A stretch of DNA of 64,000 nt from Paenibacillus ehimensis NBRC 15659 (GCF_004000785.1 NZ_BILX01000001.1:1-64000), one strand, 5' to 3'; numbered from the stretch's first letter, positions 34,617-42,968 are shown. Made by a program: numbers and translations. The notes: generated by a model from the sequence alone, not told the origin.

Positions 34617-34646
34617 CATACAGCAGCATCCGGGGAGGAAACGACA

Positions 34647-35510
34647 ATGAAGCTGGGCATCAGCTCCTACAGCTTGTATCAGGCGGTGCAGCGCGAAGGC
34701 TGGACCATCCTGGACATAATCGAATGGATTGCGGAGAACGGGGGCGAGCATGCGGAAATCGTGCCGCTGGAGTACGACCTGCTGGAGCAGCCGGAGCTGG
34801 CGGACCGGATCCGGGAGAAAGCGGCGCAGTGCGGCATCGAGCTGTCCAATTACGCGATCGGGGCCAACTTTGTGACGGACTCCGACGAGGCGTACTTGGC
34901 GGAAATCGAGCGGGTCAAAAAGCACGTCGATATAGCGCATCGCATGGGCATCCGGCTCATGCGGCACGATGCGGCGTCCCGGCCGCTGCCGGAAACGACG
35001 ATCTCCCGGTTCGAGGCTGATCTGGAGCGGGTGGCGGAGGCTTGCCGTCAAGTAGCCGACCATGCCGCATCGTACGGCATCGTCACCAGCGTGGAAAATC
35101 ACGGGTATTACATCCAGCACAGCGACCGGGTGCAGCGGTTGGTGGAACGGGTCGGCCGGGACAATTTCCGGACGACGCTGGATGTGGGCAATTTCCTGTG
35201 CGTCGACGAGCTGTCCGTTCCGGCCGTGAGCAAAAATATTTCCATCGCCTCGATGGTGCACGTGAAGGATTTTTACGTCCGGCCTTCGTACCGGAATCCC
35301 GGCGAGGGATGGTTCCGGTCGGCGGGCGGCAGCTATTTGCGCGGGGCGATTGTCGGTCAAGGCGACATCGATATGCCGGAGGTGCTGCGCATCATCAAGG
35401 CGTCGGGCTACGACGGGTACGTGTCCATCGAGTTTGAAGGCATGGAAGATTGCAGGCAGGGAGCCAAAATCGGCATGGAATACGTCCGTACGCTGTGGAA
35501 GGAACTGTAA
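34647..35510 (+). CDS. Sugar phosphate isomerase/epimerase family TIM-barrel protein
   Basis: A 287-residue protein of the xylose-isomerase-like TIM-barrel (AP endonuclease 2 superfamily) group. Candidate metal ligands are Glu in VTSVENHGYY (about residue 151), Asp in TTLDVGNF (about 185), His in SMVHVKDFY (about 210), and Glu in YVSIEFEGMED (about 267). Such enzymes isomerise or epimerise sugars, sugar acids or keto-sugars, and are commonly paired with a Gfo/Idh/MocA dehydrogenase, as here (inositol-type and novel sugar pathways). GGGGAGG lies 8 nt upstream. The substrate is unknown. Confidence 0.85.
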   Translation: MKLGISSYSLYQAVQREGWTILDIIEWIAENGGEHAEIVPLEYDLLEQPELADRIREKAAQCGIELSNYAIGANFVTDSDEAYLAEIERVKKHVDIAHRMGIRLMRHDAASRPLPETTISRFEADLERVAEACRQVADHAASYGIVTSVENHGYYIQHSDRVQRLVERVGRDNFRTTLDVGNFLCVDELSVPAVSKNISIASMVHVKDFYVRPSYRNPGEGWFRSAGGSYLRGAIVGQGDIDMPEVLRIIKASGYDGYVSIEFEGMEDCRQGAKIGMEYVRTLWKEL

Positions 35511-35550
35511 ACTTTTAAGCTTTAGTATATTCGGATCGGGAGGATTCGTC

Positions 35551-36606
35551 ATGAGTAAAGTGAGAATCGGCGTTATCGGAGCGGGAAGCATTTCGGAAAT
35601 GCATTTGAAGGCTTATGCGGGCAACCCGGAGGTGGAGCTTGCGGCGATCTGCGATTTGAACGGGGAGCGGGCAAGAACCAAGGCGGAAGCCTACGGGGCG
35701 GGAAAAATATTTACGGATTACAAGCAGCTGCTTGCCGATCCCGACATCGACGCGGTGAGCGTATGCACGTGGAACGACAGCCACGCCGCCATCAGCATAG
35801 CCGCCTTGGAGGCGGGCAAGCATGTGCTGTGCGAGAAGCCGCTGTGCAAGACGGTGGAGGAGGCGCTTCAGGTAGAGGAGGCGGTCGGCCGGAGCGGCAA
35901 GACGCTGCAGATCGGCTATGTGCGCCGGTATGGCACCAATGTGCGCGTGCTGAAGAAGTTCATCGATGCGGGCGAGCTGGGTGAAATTTATTACGCCAAA
36001 GCGACCTGCCTGCGCCGGCTCGGCAATCCGGGCGGCTGGTTCTCCGACATCGAGCGCTCGGGCGGCGGCCCGCTCATCGATCTCGGCGTCCATATCATCG
36101 ATCTGTGCTGGTACCTGATGGGCAAGCCAAAGGTCAAATCGATCAGCGGCAATGCGTACCGGAAGCTGGGCAACCGAAGCCATATTCAACATTTGGATTA
36201 CTATAAGGCGGCCGACTACAATGAGCACAATACGGTGGAGGATCTGGCGAACGCGCTGATCCGTTTCGAGAACGGCGCCTCCTTGCTCGTTGACGTCAGC
36301 TTCACGCTTCAAGCCAAGAAAGATGAATTCGCCGTCAAATTGTACGGGGACAAAGGCGGAGTCGAGGTCGAGCCGGAGCTGACGATTGTCACGGAGCGGC
36401 ACGATACGATCTTGAACGTCACGCCGCAGATCGATCAGTTGGCCTTCGATTTCGAACGCGGCTTCCAGAACGAGATCGATCATTTTATCCATTGCTGCCA
36501 AGGCCGGGAACAGACGATCAGCCCGGTTCAGGACGGCGTGGAAATGATGAAAATGCTGTGCGGCATTTACGAATCGGCCCAGTCGGGCGAGGAAATCCGG
36601 TTTTAG
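35551..36606 (+). CDS. Gfo/Idh/MocA family oxidoreductase
   Basis: A 351-residue NAD(P)-dependent sugar dehydrogenase. The Rossmann fold begins at VRIGVIGAGSISEMHLKAY (GxGxxS). The family signature CEKPLCKT follows at about residues 95-102, with catalytic Lys97, and the C-terminal alpha/beta domain carries GGGPLIDLGVHIIDL with Asp and His expected in the active site. GGGAGG lies 7 nt before the ATG. It lies between the isomerase and NanE-like genes, suggesting oxidation of the imported sugar or of an intermediate. The substrate cannot be told from sequence. Confidence 0.9.
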   Translation: MSKVRIGVIGAGSISEMHLKAYAGNPEVELAAICDLNGERARTKAEAYGAGKIFTDYKQLLADPDIDAVSVCTWNDSHAAISIAALEAGKHVLCEKPLCKTVEEALQVEEAVGRSGKTLQIGYVRRYGTNVRVLKKFIDAGELGEIYYAKATCLRRLGNPGGWFSDIERSGGGPLIDLGVHIIDLCWYLMGKPKVKSISGNAYRKLGNRSHIQHLDYYKAADYNEHNTVEDLANALIRFENGASLLVDVSFTLQAKKDEFAVKLYGDKGGVEVEPELTIVTERHDTILNVTPQIDQLAFDFERGFQNEIDHFIHCCQGREQTISPVQDGVEMMKMLCGIYESAQSGEEIRF

Positions 36607-36632
36607 CATCCTATTTGCGGTTGGGAGATCAT

Positions 36633-37313
36633 ATGATGAGACAAAGAATTACCGAGAGAGGCCTGGTCGTCTCCTGCCAAGCGTATGAGGGGGAACCGCT
36701 CTTCGGTCCCCATCATATGGCAGAGATGGCCAAAGCGGCCGTGCTTGGCGGGGCGGTCGGCATTCGCGCGAACGGGCTCGCGGATATTTTTGCCGTGAAG
36801 CAAGCGGTTGCCGTGCCGGTGATCGGCTTGAACAAACGAAGCAGCAAAGACAGCGACGTATATATTACGCCGACGCTGGAGGATGCGCTCGCTGTCCATG
36901 CGGCCGGCGCGGATATTATTGCGCTGGACGGCACGAACCGGCCGCGGCCCGACGGCCGGACGCTGGCGGATACGGTGAAGGAGCTGAAGCGGCGGGGCAT
37001 CCTGATTATGGCGGATATTTCGACCGAGGAGGAAGGTCGGTACGCCGCGCAGCTCGGCGTCGACTGGATATCGACGACCTTGTCGGGCTATACGCCGTAC
37101 AGCACGCAATCGGCCGGGCCGGACATTGCGTTGGTGGCTCGCTTGGCCGCGGCCGTACAGGTTCCGGTTGTCGCGGAAGGAAGGTATGGCAGGCCGGAGG
37201 ACGCCAAGCGGGCGCTGGACGCGGGTGCGCAGTTCGTCGTCATCGGCGGGGCGATTACGCGTCCGCAGCACATTACCGAGCGGTTCGTGCATGCCATTCG
37301 GGAGAGCGGCTAG
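36633..37313 (+). CDS. nanE: NanE-type N-acetylmannosamine-6-phosphate 2-epimerase
   Basis: A 226-residue TIM-barrel protein of the NanE family, which interconverts N-acetylmannosamine-6-phosphate and N-acetylglucosamine-6-phosphate. Typical features are GLVVSCQA, GGAVGIRANG, VPVIGLNKR (catalytic Lys near residue 67), VYITPTLEDA and VPVVAEGRYGRPEDA (catalytic Glu). The ATGs at 36633 and 36636 are both possible; GGGAG is 5 and 8 nt upstream respectively. No sialate lyase (nanA) or kinase (nanK) is nearby, so the usual sialic acid pathway is incomplete and the role here may be related but different. Confidence 0.85.
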   Translation: MMRQRITERGLVVSCQAYEGEPLFGPHHMAEMAKAAVLGGAVGIRANGLADIFAVKQAVAVPVIGLNKRSSKDSDVYITPTLEDALAVHAAGADIIALDGTNRPRPDGRTLADTVKELKRRGILIMADISTEEEGRYAAQLGVDWISTTLSGYTPYSTQSAGPDIALVARLAAAVQVPVVAEGRYGRPEDAKRALDAGAQFVVIGGAITRPQHITERFVHAIRESG

Positions 37314-37342
37314 AGCTGAAGCGGCCGGAGGAGGGAGAAGCC

Positions 37343-38869
37343 ATGCGAACCATATTATATGTTCCGCTGGACGAACGTCCGTGCAACTTCGATTTTCCGG
37401 CCGATTTGGCTGCCGGTACGGACTTTCGGCTTGTGAGGCCGGAGCCGGGAGCGATGGGGCGCAAAACATCGCCCGCGGACGTGGAGCGGCTGTGGGCCTG
37501 GCTGTTCGAGCAAGCGGATGAAGCTGACGGTGCCATCGTATCGCTGGATACGTTGGTGTACGGCGGGATCGTGCCGTCGAGGCTGCACCGGCTGTCCCCG
37601 GAGCAGTGCCGGGAGCGGTTGGATAGGCTGCGCAAGCTGAAGCAAATCAATCCGAAGCTGCGGCTGTACGCCTTTAACCTGATCATGCGCTGTCCGAGCT
37701 ACTCGAGCAGCGACGAGGAGCCGGACTATTACGAAACGTGGGGCAAGGATATTTTCCGGCGGGGGGTGCTCCGGCACCGGGCGGAGCTTGGGCTGGCGGA
37801 CGAGAAGGAGCTTGCGGAGCTGAAACGGCTGGATACGGCCATTCCTGCCGAGGTGTGGCAGGATTACACAGACCGCCGGGACGTTAATTTGCAGGTCAAC
37901 CGGTGGGCGGTCGAACTGGTGAAGGAACGGGTCGTCGATTTCATGATCGTGCCGCAGGACGACTCGGCGCCCTTCGGGCTGACGGCCGTAGACCAGCAGC
38001 GCGTGCGCGAGCATATCCGGAGCCTGAGTCTGCAGCTCCAGGTGCATATGTACCCGGGAGCCGATGAGGTCGGCTGCACGCTGCTGGCCCGTATGATCAA
38101 CGGGTTTATGGGCGTCCGTCCGCTCATTTACCCGCATTTTTCAAGCGTGCAGGGTCCGTTCGTAACGCCGTTGTACGAAGACCGGATGCTGTACGAGACG
38201 CTAAAATGCCACATCGTGGCGGCGGGCGCGCTGATGGCTTCCTCCGTCAGCGAAGCGGACTTGGTTCTGTGCTTGAATACGCCGGGAGAGCATCTGATGG
38301 AAGCCGGCGAGCAGGCTCTGCCGAATCCGAACCGCGGATATACCGTGCTGCGGAACCTCGTCGAATTGACCGAGATGGCGCATGAGGTCGTTCACCGCTG
38401 GAAGAAGCCGTGTCTGGTCGCCGACGTCGCTTATGCCAACGGCTCCGATCTGGAGCTGCTTGCGCTGCTCCGGCAAAAGGGACTGCTGTTCCGCTTGGCT
38501 GCCTACGCGGGTTGGAACACCAATGGCAATACGCTCGGCACCTGTCTCGCGCAGGGGCTCCTCTATTACTTGTACGGTGATACGCCGGGCCATCGCGATT
38601 TTCTGGCCTTGCGGTTCGTAGAGGACGCGGGCTACTGTGCCTCCGTCCGTCAGCAGGTCACCCAGTCGTGCTTGCCGTCTATGGGACATACGTACTTCTC
38701 GGTCGACGGGGAGCGGGGGGCGGTGGCGGACCTCGTGAAGCGGGAGCTGCAGCGGTTCGCCCGGGAGCAGATTGATGACGATGGGCATCGCGTCGTGATT
38801 GACGACTGCCGAATGCCGTGGAGCCGGATGTTCGAGGTCGGCCTGCGCGTGCGTGTCGAGAGGAGATAG
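37343..38869 (+). CDS. DUF4127 family protein
   Basis: A 508-residue cytoplasmic protein of the DUF4127 family, recognised by the opening ILYVPLDERPCN, the VSLDTLVYGGIVPSR segment, VPQDDSAPFG and PGADEVG motifs. Conserved Asp, Glu and Arg clusters suggest an enzyme, possibly a metal-dependent hydrolase or lyase, but no characterised member is known to me. GGAGGAGGG is about 8 nt upstream. It is the last gene of locus B, 29 bp after the NanE-like gene, which ties it to the same catabolic pathway. Confidence 0.85.
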   Translation: MRTILYVPLDERPCNFDFPADLAAGTDFRLVRPEPGAMGRKTSPADVERLWAWLFEQADEADGAIVSLDTLVYGGIVPSRLHRLSPEQCRERLDRLRKLKQINPKLRLYAFNLIMRCPSYSSSDEEPDYYETWGKDIFRRGVLRHRAELGLADEKELAELKRLDTAIPAEVWQDYTDRRDVNLQVNRWAVELVKERVVDFMIVPQDDSAPFGLTAVDQQRVREHIRSLSLQLQVHMYPGADEVGCTLLARMINGFMGVRPLIYPHFSSVQGPFVTPLYEDRMLYETLKCHIVAAGALMASSVSEADLVLCLNTPGEHLMEAGEQALPNPNRGYTVLRNLVELTEMAHEVVHRWKKPCLVADVAYANGSDLELLALLRQKGLLFRLAAYAGWNTNGNTLGTCLAQGLLYYLYGDTPGHRDFLALRFVEDAGYCASVRQQVTQSCLPSMGHTYFSVDGERGAVADLVKRELQRFAREQIDDDGHRVVIDDCRMPWSRMFEVGLRVRVERR

Positions 38870-38894
38870 AGGGGCTTTGTCCTAGCCAAAGCAA

Positions 38895-38931
38895 CCGCCA
38901 GCCCTGGTGAGAAGCCGGAAGGCGCTGGCGG
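38895..38931. terminator. Hairpin between convergent genes (weak terminator)
   Basis: CCGCCAGC (38895-38902) pairs with GCTGGCGG (38924-38931) across a 21-nt loop. There is no T-run on the plus side, so it may act as a transcript-stabilising or weak termination element at the end of locus B. Confidence 0.4.
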
Positions 38932-38939
38932 CTGCCTAT

Positions 38940-39398
38940 CTACAAGCCTCTCCGGATAAAATTCGCCGAAACCGCCTGCAAGCCCAATTCCTTGGCCCAG
39001 ACGGACAATTGTCCGACATGATGGATTTCGTGGGCGATCACATGTCTTAAAATTTCGCCTTGGGTAAACGTTTCGTTCATCCCGGAAGGCGTAACAGGGT
39101 CTCCGTCGGATTCATTTGTCCAATGGACGAGAAAGTCCTCGACTTCGCTCCGATACTGCGCGGACAGCTGCCGGATTTTGTCCAAGCTGGCGTTGTCATG
39201 GAAAGCAGGTTCCGGGTCCGGCTCGCCTTTGATTGCCCGAATCCAGCTGCACTCCACATCGACGATATGAAATAGCGTCTTCAGGATGGAGCCGACTCCG
39301 CCGGTGCGTTCGCGCAGCAGCTCGTCCTCGCTTATTGCCCCGAAGGTCTCAAACCATTCGTCCCTTACCATCCAATTGTAGCGGAATAACCGCAGCAT
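38940..39398 (-). CDS. DinB family protein
   Basis: A 152-residue four-helix-bundle protein of the DinB/YfiT-like group. The three expected metal-binding histidines are in LFHIVDVECSW (about residue 43) and HEIHHVGQL (about residues 124-128). Members include thiol-dependent transferases such as bacillithiol transferases, but many are uncharacterised. GGGAGG lies 6 nt before the ATG. It is separated by an 83-bp gap with a small palindrome (CAGATTA...TAATCTG at 39422-39441) from the caspase-like gene upstream. Confidence 0.87.
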   Translation of the reverse strand: MLRLFRYNWMVRDEWFETFGAISEDELLRERTGGVGSILKTLFHIVDVECSWIRAIKGEPDPEPAFHDNASLDKIRQLSAQYRSEVEDFLVHWTNESDGDPVTPSGMNETFTQGEILRHVIAHEIHHVGQLSVWAKELGLQAVSANFIRRGL

Positions 39399-39481
39399 TC
39401 GTTTTCCTCCCCGGACCGATTCAGATTACTTCCATAATCTGGTTACTTTCGATGAAGCTTTGCCTTGCAGTGCTCCCAAGC

Positions 39482-40099
39482 TTAATACGCAGTCTTGCTG
39501 CATTGTCCCTCCGGCGTCAGCTGATAGAAGCCGTCCTGTACGTACAATCGGTAGGCGCGGCTCTCCTCGTCGTAAGCGGCTGCGTGCTGCCATGCATCTT
39601 CCAACGATTCCGTCTTGATCAACCGATGGAAAAAGTGCATGATGAACAGCGCCGCCGCTTCTCCCGAAACATCGATATCGGCGGCAATATACGCTTTAAG
39701 GTTTCCCTGCATAAAAGCTTTTCCCGCTTCTTCCACGCCCGCAGAGCAGGCCGTATTGATGACAACCGTTCCCGGCAGGTTAATCGCTTGGCCTATCGTC
39801 TCCGGAAGCATGACCTCATCGTGCAAGCTGGAAACGTCAATTTCTTCGATATATTCGCCGAAAATAATCCCGCCCTTGTCCCCATGAGCGCTAATGATCA
39901 GGTAAGGGGGAGCGTTCTCCACTCCTTGTCCGATCACTTGCAGAAAATCCCCTGGCGTGCCGATCGCATGGAACAGCGTAACCGTATTGAATTGTTCCAG
40001 CACCGTACGAATAAAATCGGCCTCGCCACCGTCGTCGATCGCAGCGATCGCAACGGGCAAGCGTTTGGCGTAAAATCGGGTATCGACGGGCTTCCACAT
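39482..40099 (-). CDS. Caspase-like (clan CD) cysteine peptidase-fold protein
   Basis: A 205-residue protein with the hallmarks of a caspase p20/CHAT-like fold. A hydrophobic strand leads into SAHGDKGG with His72, and a second strand leads into INTACSAG with Cys118, the expected His-Cys dyad order and spacing. The protein is small, with no signal peptide, repeats or partner domain visible. GAGGAG lies 8 nt before the ATG. Such proteins act as proteases in bacterial defence and cell-death systems, or are inactive relatives. No gasdermin-like, TPR or sensor gene is next to it. Assignment rests on motifs only. Confidence 0.6.
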   Translation of the reverse strand: MWKPVDTRFYAKRLPVAIAAIDDGGEADFIRTVLEQFNTVTLFHAIGTPGDFLQVIGQGVENAPPYLIISAHGDKGGIIFGEYIEEIDVSSLHDEVMLPETIGQAINLPGTVVINTACSAGVEEAGKAFMQGNLKAYIAADIDVSGEAAALFIMHFFHRLIKTESLEDAWQHAAAYDEESRAYRLYVQDGFYQLTPEGQCSKTAY

Positions 40100-40311
40100 G
40101 GTGCACCACTCCTCATCTAGTTTGTATATGCTTACGGCGAGGCGTTTCCATGGTTTCACCATTTTTGGAGGTGTCCGGAACAAAAAAAGCACCTTTCATG
40201 AGGGATGGGGTCTGCCGCTTACTGCAACCTTTCCGCCATAGAAACGCGCTTTATTTTGGAAATATCCCAAATCCGAAGGGTAACCGGGAATCCTCTCATG
40301 TGCGATTTAGC

Positions 40312-41169
40312 TTACAGCGTCAAGTTCACGATCGTTCCGGCGGGAGATTTACTTCCTTTACGTTTCTCCAAATACGTCTCGATTTCCTGCGTCGTTAGCT
40401 GTCTCGTACCGGATTGCTGCGGCTTATCCACGCTTTCTTCTTCTTTCGTTTGTTTCGTGGGCAAGGCGGACGCGGTCTTCTTGTCCTCTCGGATCGCATT
40501 AGCGATACTGCTTGTGATATTGCCGGAGAGTTCCATAAGTTTGCCGGTTAAATTCTCGGCTTTTTCCTTCAATTCGCTTGAGCGTGCAGGATCGCTATGC
40601 TCCCAGCCTTTGGCCTCCGTTCGCAGCGTATGTTGCGCCATCTTGATGCGGCCGAAATTCTGCTTTTCTTGGCTCGCTGACACAACCGCTTGAATGGTAT
40701 TTGAAGATAAAACGGAGTCTTCTTGGGACCGCTCATTCGGGGAGCCGACGCCAAGACTGACATCTTTCGACCTCTCGGCTTTCTTCTTGCTCTCTTCATC
40801 CAATCCAGCTGCTTTCCGTTGCTCTTCGATTTGGATTTTTCTCATTTGTTCTTCCAGCTCTCGGATTTGCTTGTCGATGGTTTCCAGTTCCGCTTTCATC
40901 GCTTCCGCACTCGTGCCTTTTTTCAAAGCCTCGCTTAAATAATTTCCACGGCGTTCCGTTAAGCTTTGCTTTTGCTCCATTAACCGCTCCAGTGCCGTAG
41001 CCGCTGTTTTTTGACCGGGACCGTTAAGGAAAGGCTTGCGGATGGTAACCTTATCCTGCTGCTGCTTGTGCTCTTGTTGTTCGTTCGCGTTGGATCGCCG
41101 AGCGTAAGTGTGGCTACCATATGCGCCGACAAACGAGGGCCGTGAGTCAAAGGAAATGCGCATGAACAT
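40312..41169 (-). CDS. Hypothetical coiled-coil protein with SigD-type promoter
   Basis: A 285-residue, Lys/Glu/Gln-rich protein without signal peptide or membrane segment. Residues of about 55-120 form a long coiled coil (ELETIDKQIRELEEQMRKI), and a second helical region lies near 175-215. The N-terminus contains FVGAYGSHTYARR. GGAGGAGG precedes the ATG; a second ATG two codons later is also possible. The upstream SigD-like promoter suggests coordination with flagellar genes, and the composition would suit a chaperone or structural accessory, but no family is recognised. Confidence 0.7.
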   Translation of the reverse strand: MFMRISFDSRPSFVGAYGSHTYARRSNANEQQEHKQQQDKVTIRKPFLNGPGQKTAATALERLMEQKQSLTERRGNYLSEALKKGTSAEAMKAELETIDKQIRELEEQMRKIQIEEQRKAAGLDEESKKKAERSKDVSLGVGSPNERSQEDSVLSSNTIQAVVSASQEKQNFGRIKMAQHTLRTEAKGWEHSDPARSSELKEKAENLTGKLMELSGNITSSIANAIREDKKTASALPTKQTKEEESVDKPQQSGTRQLTTQEIETYLEKRKGSKSPAGTIVNLTL

Positions 41170-41213
41170 GATCCTCCTCCGTAATTTTTTTATAAAGAAA
41201 TCCTTATTCTACT

Positions 41214-41240
41214 ATATCGTCTAATCTCATTCATATTTTA
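41214..41240 (-). promoter_or_regulatory. Sigma-D (flagellar) type promoter
   Basis: On the minus strand TAAA (41237-41240), an exact 15-bp spacer and GACGATAT (41214-41221) match the SigD consensus TAAA-N15-GCCGATAT with one mismatch. It lies 45 bp before the ATG of the coiled-coil protein gene. No SigA-type promoter is evident there. Confidence 0.65.
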
Positions 41241-41310
41241 AACAATTTACTAAAAAAGTTTAAGGAAAGGGCTGGCCATAGCGGATTGGCGTGCAAGGAG
41301 GTTTTTTGCT

Positions 41311-41529
41311 TCAAGACTTGAATACGGCGTCCCGTATCTTGATCACCTGAATTGCGGATGTAACATCGAGATACTCACTTTTTTTGTTATGTTCCATACA
41401 ATCCTTAATATGATGTATGACTTGCTCATAATCATCCTTCATTTGGGGATTCAACACTTCTTTGCTATCATCATATAACAGATTGCAAATTCTTCTCTTG
41501 AGTTTGTACCATATTATACAATTCTGCAT
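41311..41529 (-). CDS. Small hypothetical protein
   Basis: A 72-residue, mixed-charge protein with an A+T-rich coding sequence. Composition is protein-like (IIWYKLKRRI, then DDYEQVIHHIKDCMEH), predicted mostly helical, and may be an HTH- or DNA-associated small protein, but nothing is recognised. The ATG at 41529 is chosen; a TTG five codons upstream is an alternative. The ribosome binding site is poor. It lies 62 bp downstream of the cupin gene and may be the end of that operon. It could be a remnant. Confidence 0.4.
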   Translation of the reverse strand: MQNCIIWYKLKRRICNLLYDDSKEVLNPQMKDDYEQVIHHIKDCMEHNKKSEYLDVTSAIQVIKIRDAVFKS

Positions 41530-41591
41530 GCTGTCTTCCAACACCCGTCCCCAAAAACCGCATGGGTTCCTCCATTAATATTGTTTTCAGG

Positions 41592-41933
41592 TTAAACAAA
41601 CACGGTATCGGCGTCCGTATGCTCGAAGCACAGATTAACCGTCCGCACCTCCGACCTTGTCCGGTGAACGACGCCGGCCGGGATGGTAATGGAGTCGTTG
41701 GCTTTCAAAGACACGGTGTCGCGGTCTTGGAAATCGATGAACAGTTCGCCCTCCAGCACGATAAACAGCTCGTCGGAGGCCGGGTGATAATGCCATTGGT
41801 ATTCGCCGGTGAATACGGCCAGCCGAAGGCAGCTTTCGTTAACGGTACTGACGACCACGTTGCGGTATTGCTCTTTGACGCTGCCGCTTAATTGCGACAG
41901 ATTAACAACTTCGAATCCTTGGTTTGTTTTCAT
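41592..41933 (-). CDS. Cupin domain protein
   Basis: A 113-residue single-domain cupin. Motif 1 is YQWHYHPASDELFIVLEGE, with two His and Glu as metal ligands, and motif 2 ends in IPAGVVHRT with the third His. Small cupins of this kind act as dioxygenases, isomerases or binding proteins; the substrate cannot be inferred. It follows 6 bp after the methyltransferase gene and belongs to the minus-strand run starting with grpB. Confidence 0.87.
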   Translation of the reverse strand: MKTNQGFEVVNLSQLSGSVKEQYRNVVVSTVNESCLRLAVFTGEYQWHYHPASDELFIVLEGELFIDFQDRDTVSLKANDSITIPAGVVHRTRSEVRTVNLCFEHTDADTVFV

Positions 41934-41939
41934 GGCGTA

Positions 41940-42740
41940 TCATCCTTTGCTATTTGTAGGGTAGGCTATGATTTTTTTTCGGGCGATGAGGTGGGTGAAC
42001 ACTGCAATATCTCTATAAGGACTAAGATGTCCTAATTCGAATTCCAGTTTCATAGCCCGGCGATGCCATTCTTCCTGCCGCTTGATTTCATTATCGGCAA
42101 TGTACCCGTAAATATTATGGATGCCGCAACGGTCCAGAACCTCGTAGCCCGCTTCCTGAAGCCATTGCTGCAGCTGTTCATAGGGATACGTGGTGATATC
42201 CGTTTGAATCACGCTGCTGTATTCCTGATCGCTTTCGAGGCTGTGCAAGGCTTCCTCAGGATCTTTAACAATAACCGCTTTCTTCATTACTTTCCCTACA
42301 GGGTTATGAGCGATGAGCGATAAATAACCGCGTCCGTTCTGCTTAGAGCCGATTCGCTTGAGCAAGTCTCCGGGCTCCTCCACATATTCCAGGACGTTAT
42401 GGCAAAATATCCAGTCATACCGTCCCGGCAAGGCAAGCTCCTCTTGAAACGTGGATACCCTGTAATCGATACTCAGATGATTGTCCGACGCGGATTGCTT
42501 GGCGAATTCGATCATTTCCGGCGTAGGGTCGATTCCCGTTACCCGGTTCCCTCTTCTGGCGTACTCCGAACTGGTGATGCCGAATCCGGACCCGATATCC
42601 AGTATCGATTGTCCGGAGGCTTCGAGAAAACGGTCGATTTGATGCCAGGCAGTCGCATAGAACAACTGTCCCCAAGGCATCCGGGTATAGGCTAAGTAGG
42701 ACTGGATCGATTTGGAGAATGATGCGGTCTTGGAAGCCAT
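41940..42740 (-). CDS. Class I SAM-dependent methyltransferase (CmoM-like)
   Basis: A 266-residue methyltransferase. MPWGQLFYATAWHQI near the N-terminus resembles CmoM/SmtA proteins. Motif I is ILDIGSGFGITSSEYA, with TGIDPTPEMIE binding the adenosyl ribose and DWIFCHNVLEYV as motif IV. The ATG at 42740 is used; a GTG four codons upstream abuts the ribosome site AAGGGGTGA, which itself overlaps the stop of the preceding 64-codon gene. CmoM methylates carboxymethoxyuridine in tRNA, but in this context a small-molecule target is equally possible. Confidence 0.82.
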   Translation of the reverse strand: MASKTASFSKSIQSYLAYTRMPWGQLFYATAWHQIDRFLEASGQSILDIGSGFGITSSEYARRGNRVTGIDPTPEMIEFAKQSASDNHLSIDYRVSTFQEELALPGRYDWIFCHNVLEYVEEPGDLLKRIGSKQNGRGYLSLIAHNPVGKVMKKAVIVKDPEEALHSLESDQEYSSVIQTDITTYPYEQLQQWLQEAGYEVLDRCGIHNIYGYIADNEIKRQEEWHRRAMKLEFELGHLSPYRDIAVFTHLIARKKIIAYPTNSKG

Positions 42741-42748
42741 AGGATATA

Positions 42749-42943
42749 TCACCCCTTTAGGTACGTTGGATTAATAGCCGAACAGTTCTTGTCCTCGTTG
42801 ATTAGCATGTTGTAATCGATCCATTTGTCCAGCGTCTCTTCATCCGTTAGAAGAACAGCGCTGGACAGTGTTTTTGGGGTACCCGAATCCTTTGACACGA
42901 TGGCAGCTGGAATGGAGTGGGCGATTAGCTTGGCTTTCCCCAT
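42749..42943 (-). CDS. Small hypothetical protein upstream of the methyltransferase
   Basis: A 64-residue soluble protein (begins MGKAKLIAHSIPAAIVS) with no recognised domain. It has a strong ribosome site, GAGGAGG 7 nt before the ATG, and ends 8 bp before the methyltransferase start, whose own ribosome site overlaps this stop codon. That arrangement and the in-line position between the GNAT and methyltransferase genes support a real, translationally coupled gene. The middle (TLSSAVLLTDEETLDKWID) looks like a structured helical segment. Confidence 0.6.
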   Translation of the reverse strand: MGKAKLIAHSIPAAIVSKDSGTPKTLSSAVLLTDEETLDKWIDYNMLINEDKNCSAINPTYLKG

Positions 42944-42968
42944 GTTCCCGCCTCCTCAACGTTACCTG

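Noticed and set aside
39233-40120. 295-codon plus-strand frame opposite the DinB and caspase-like genes
   Set aside because: Antisense shadow; the minus-strand frames have ribosome sites and recognisable motifs.
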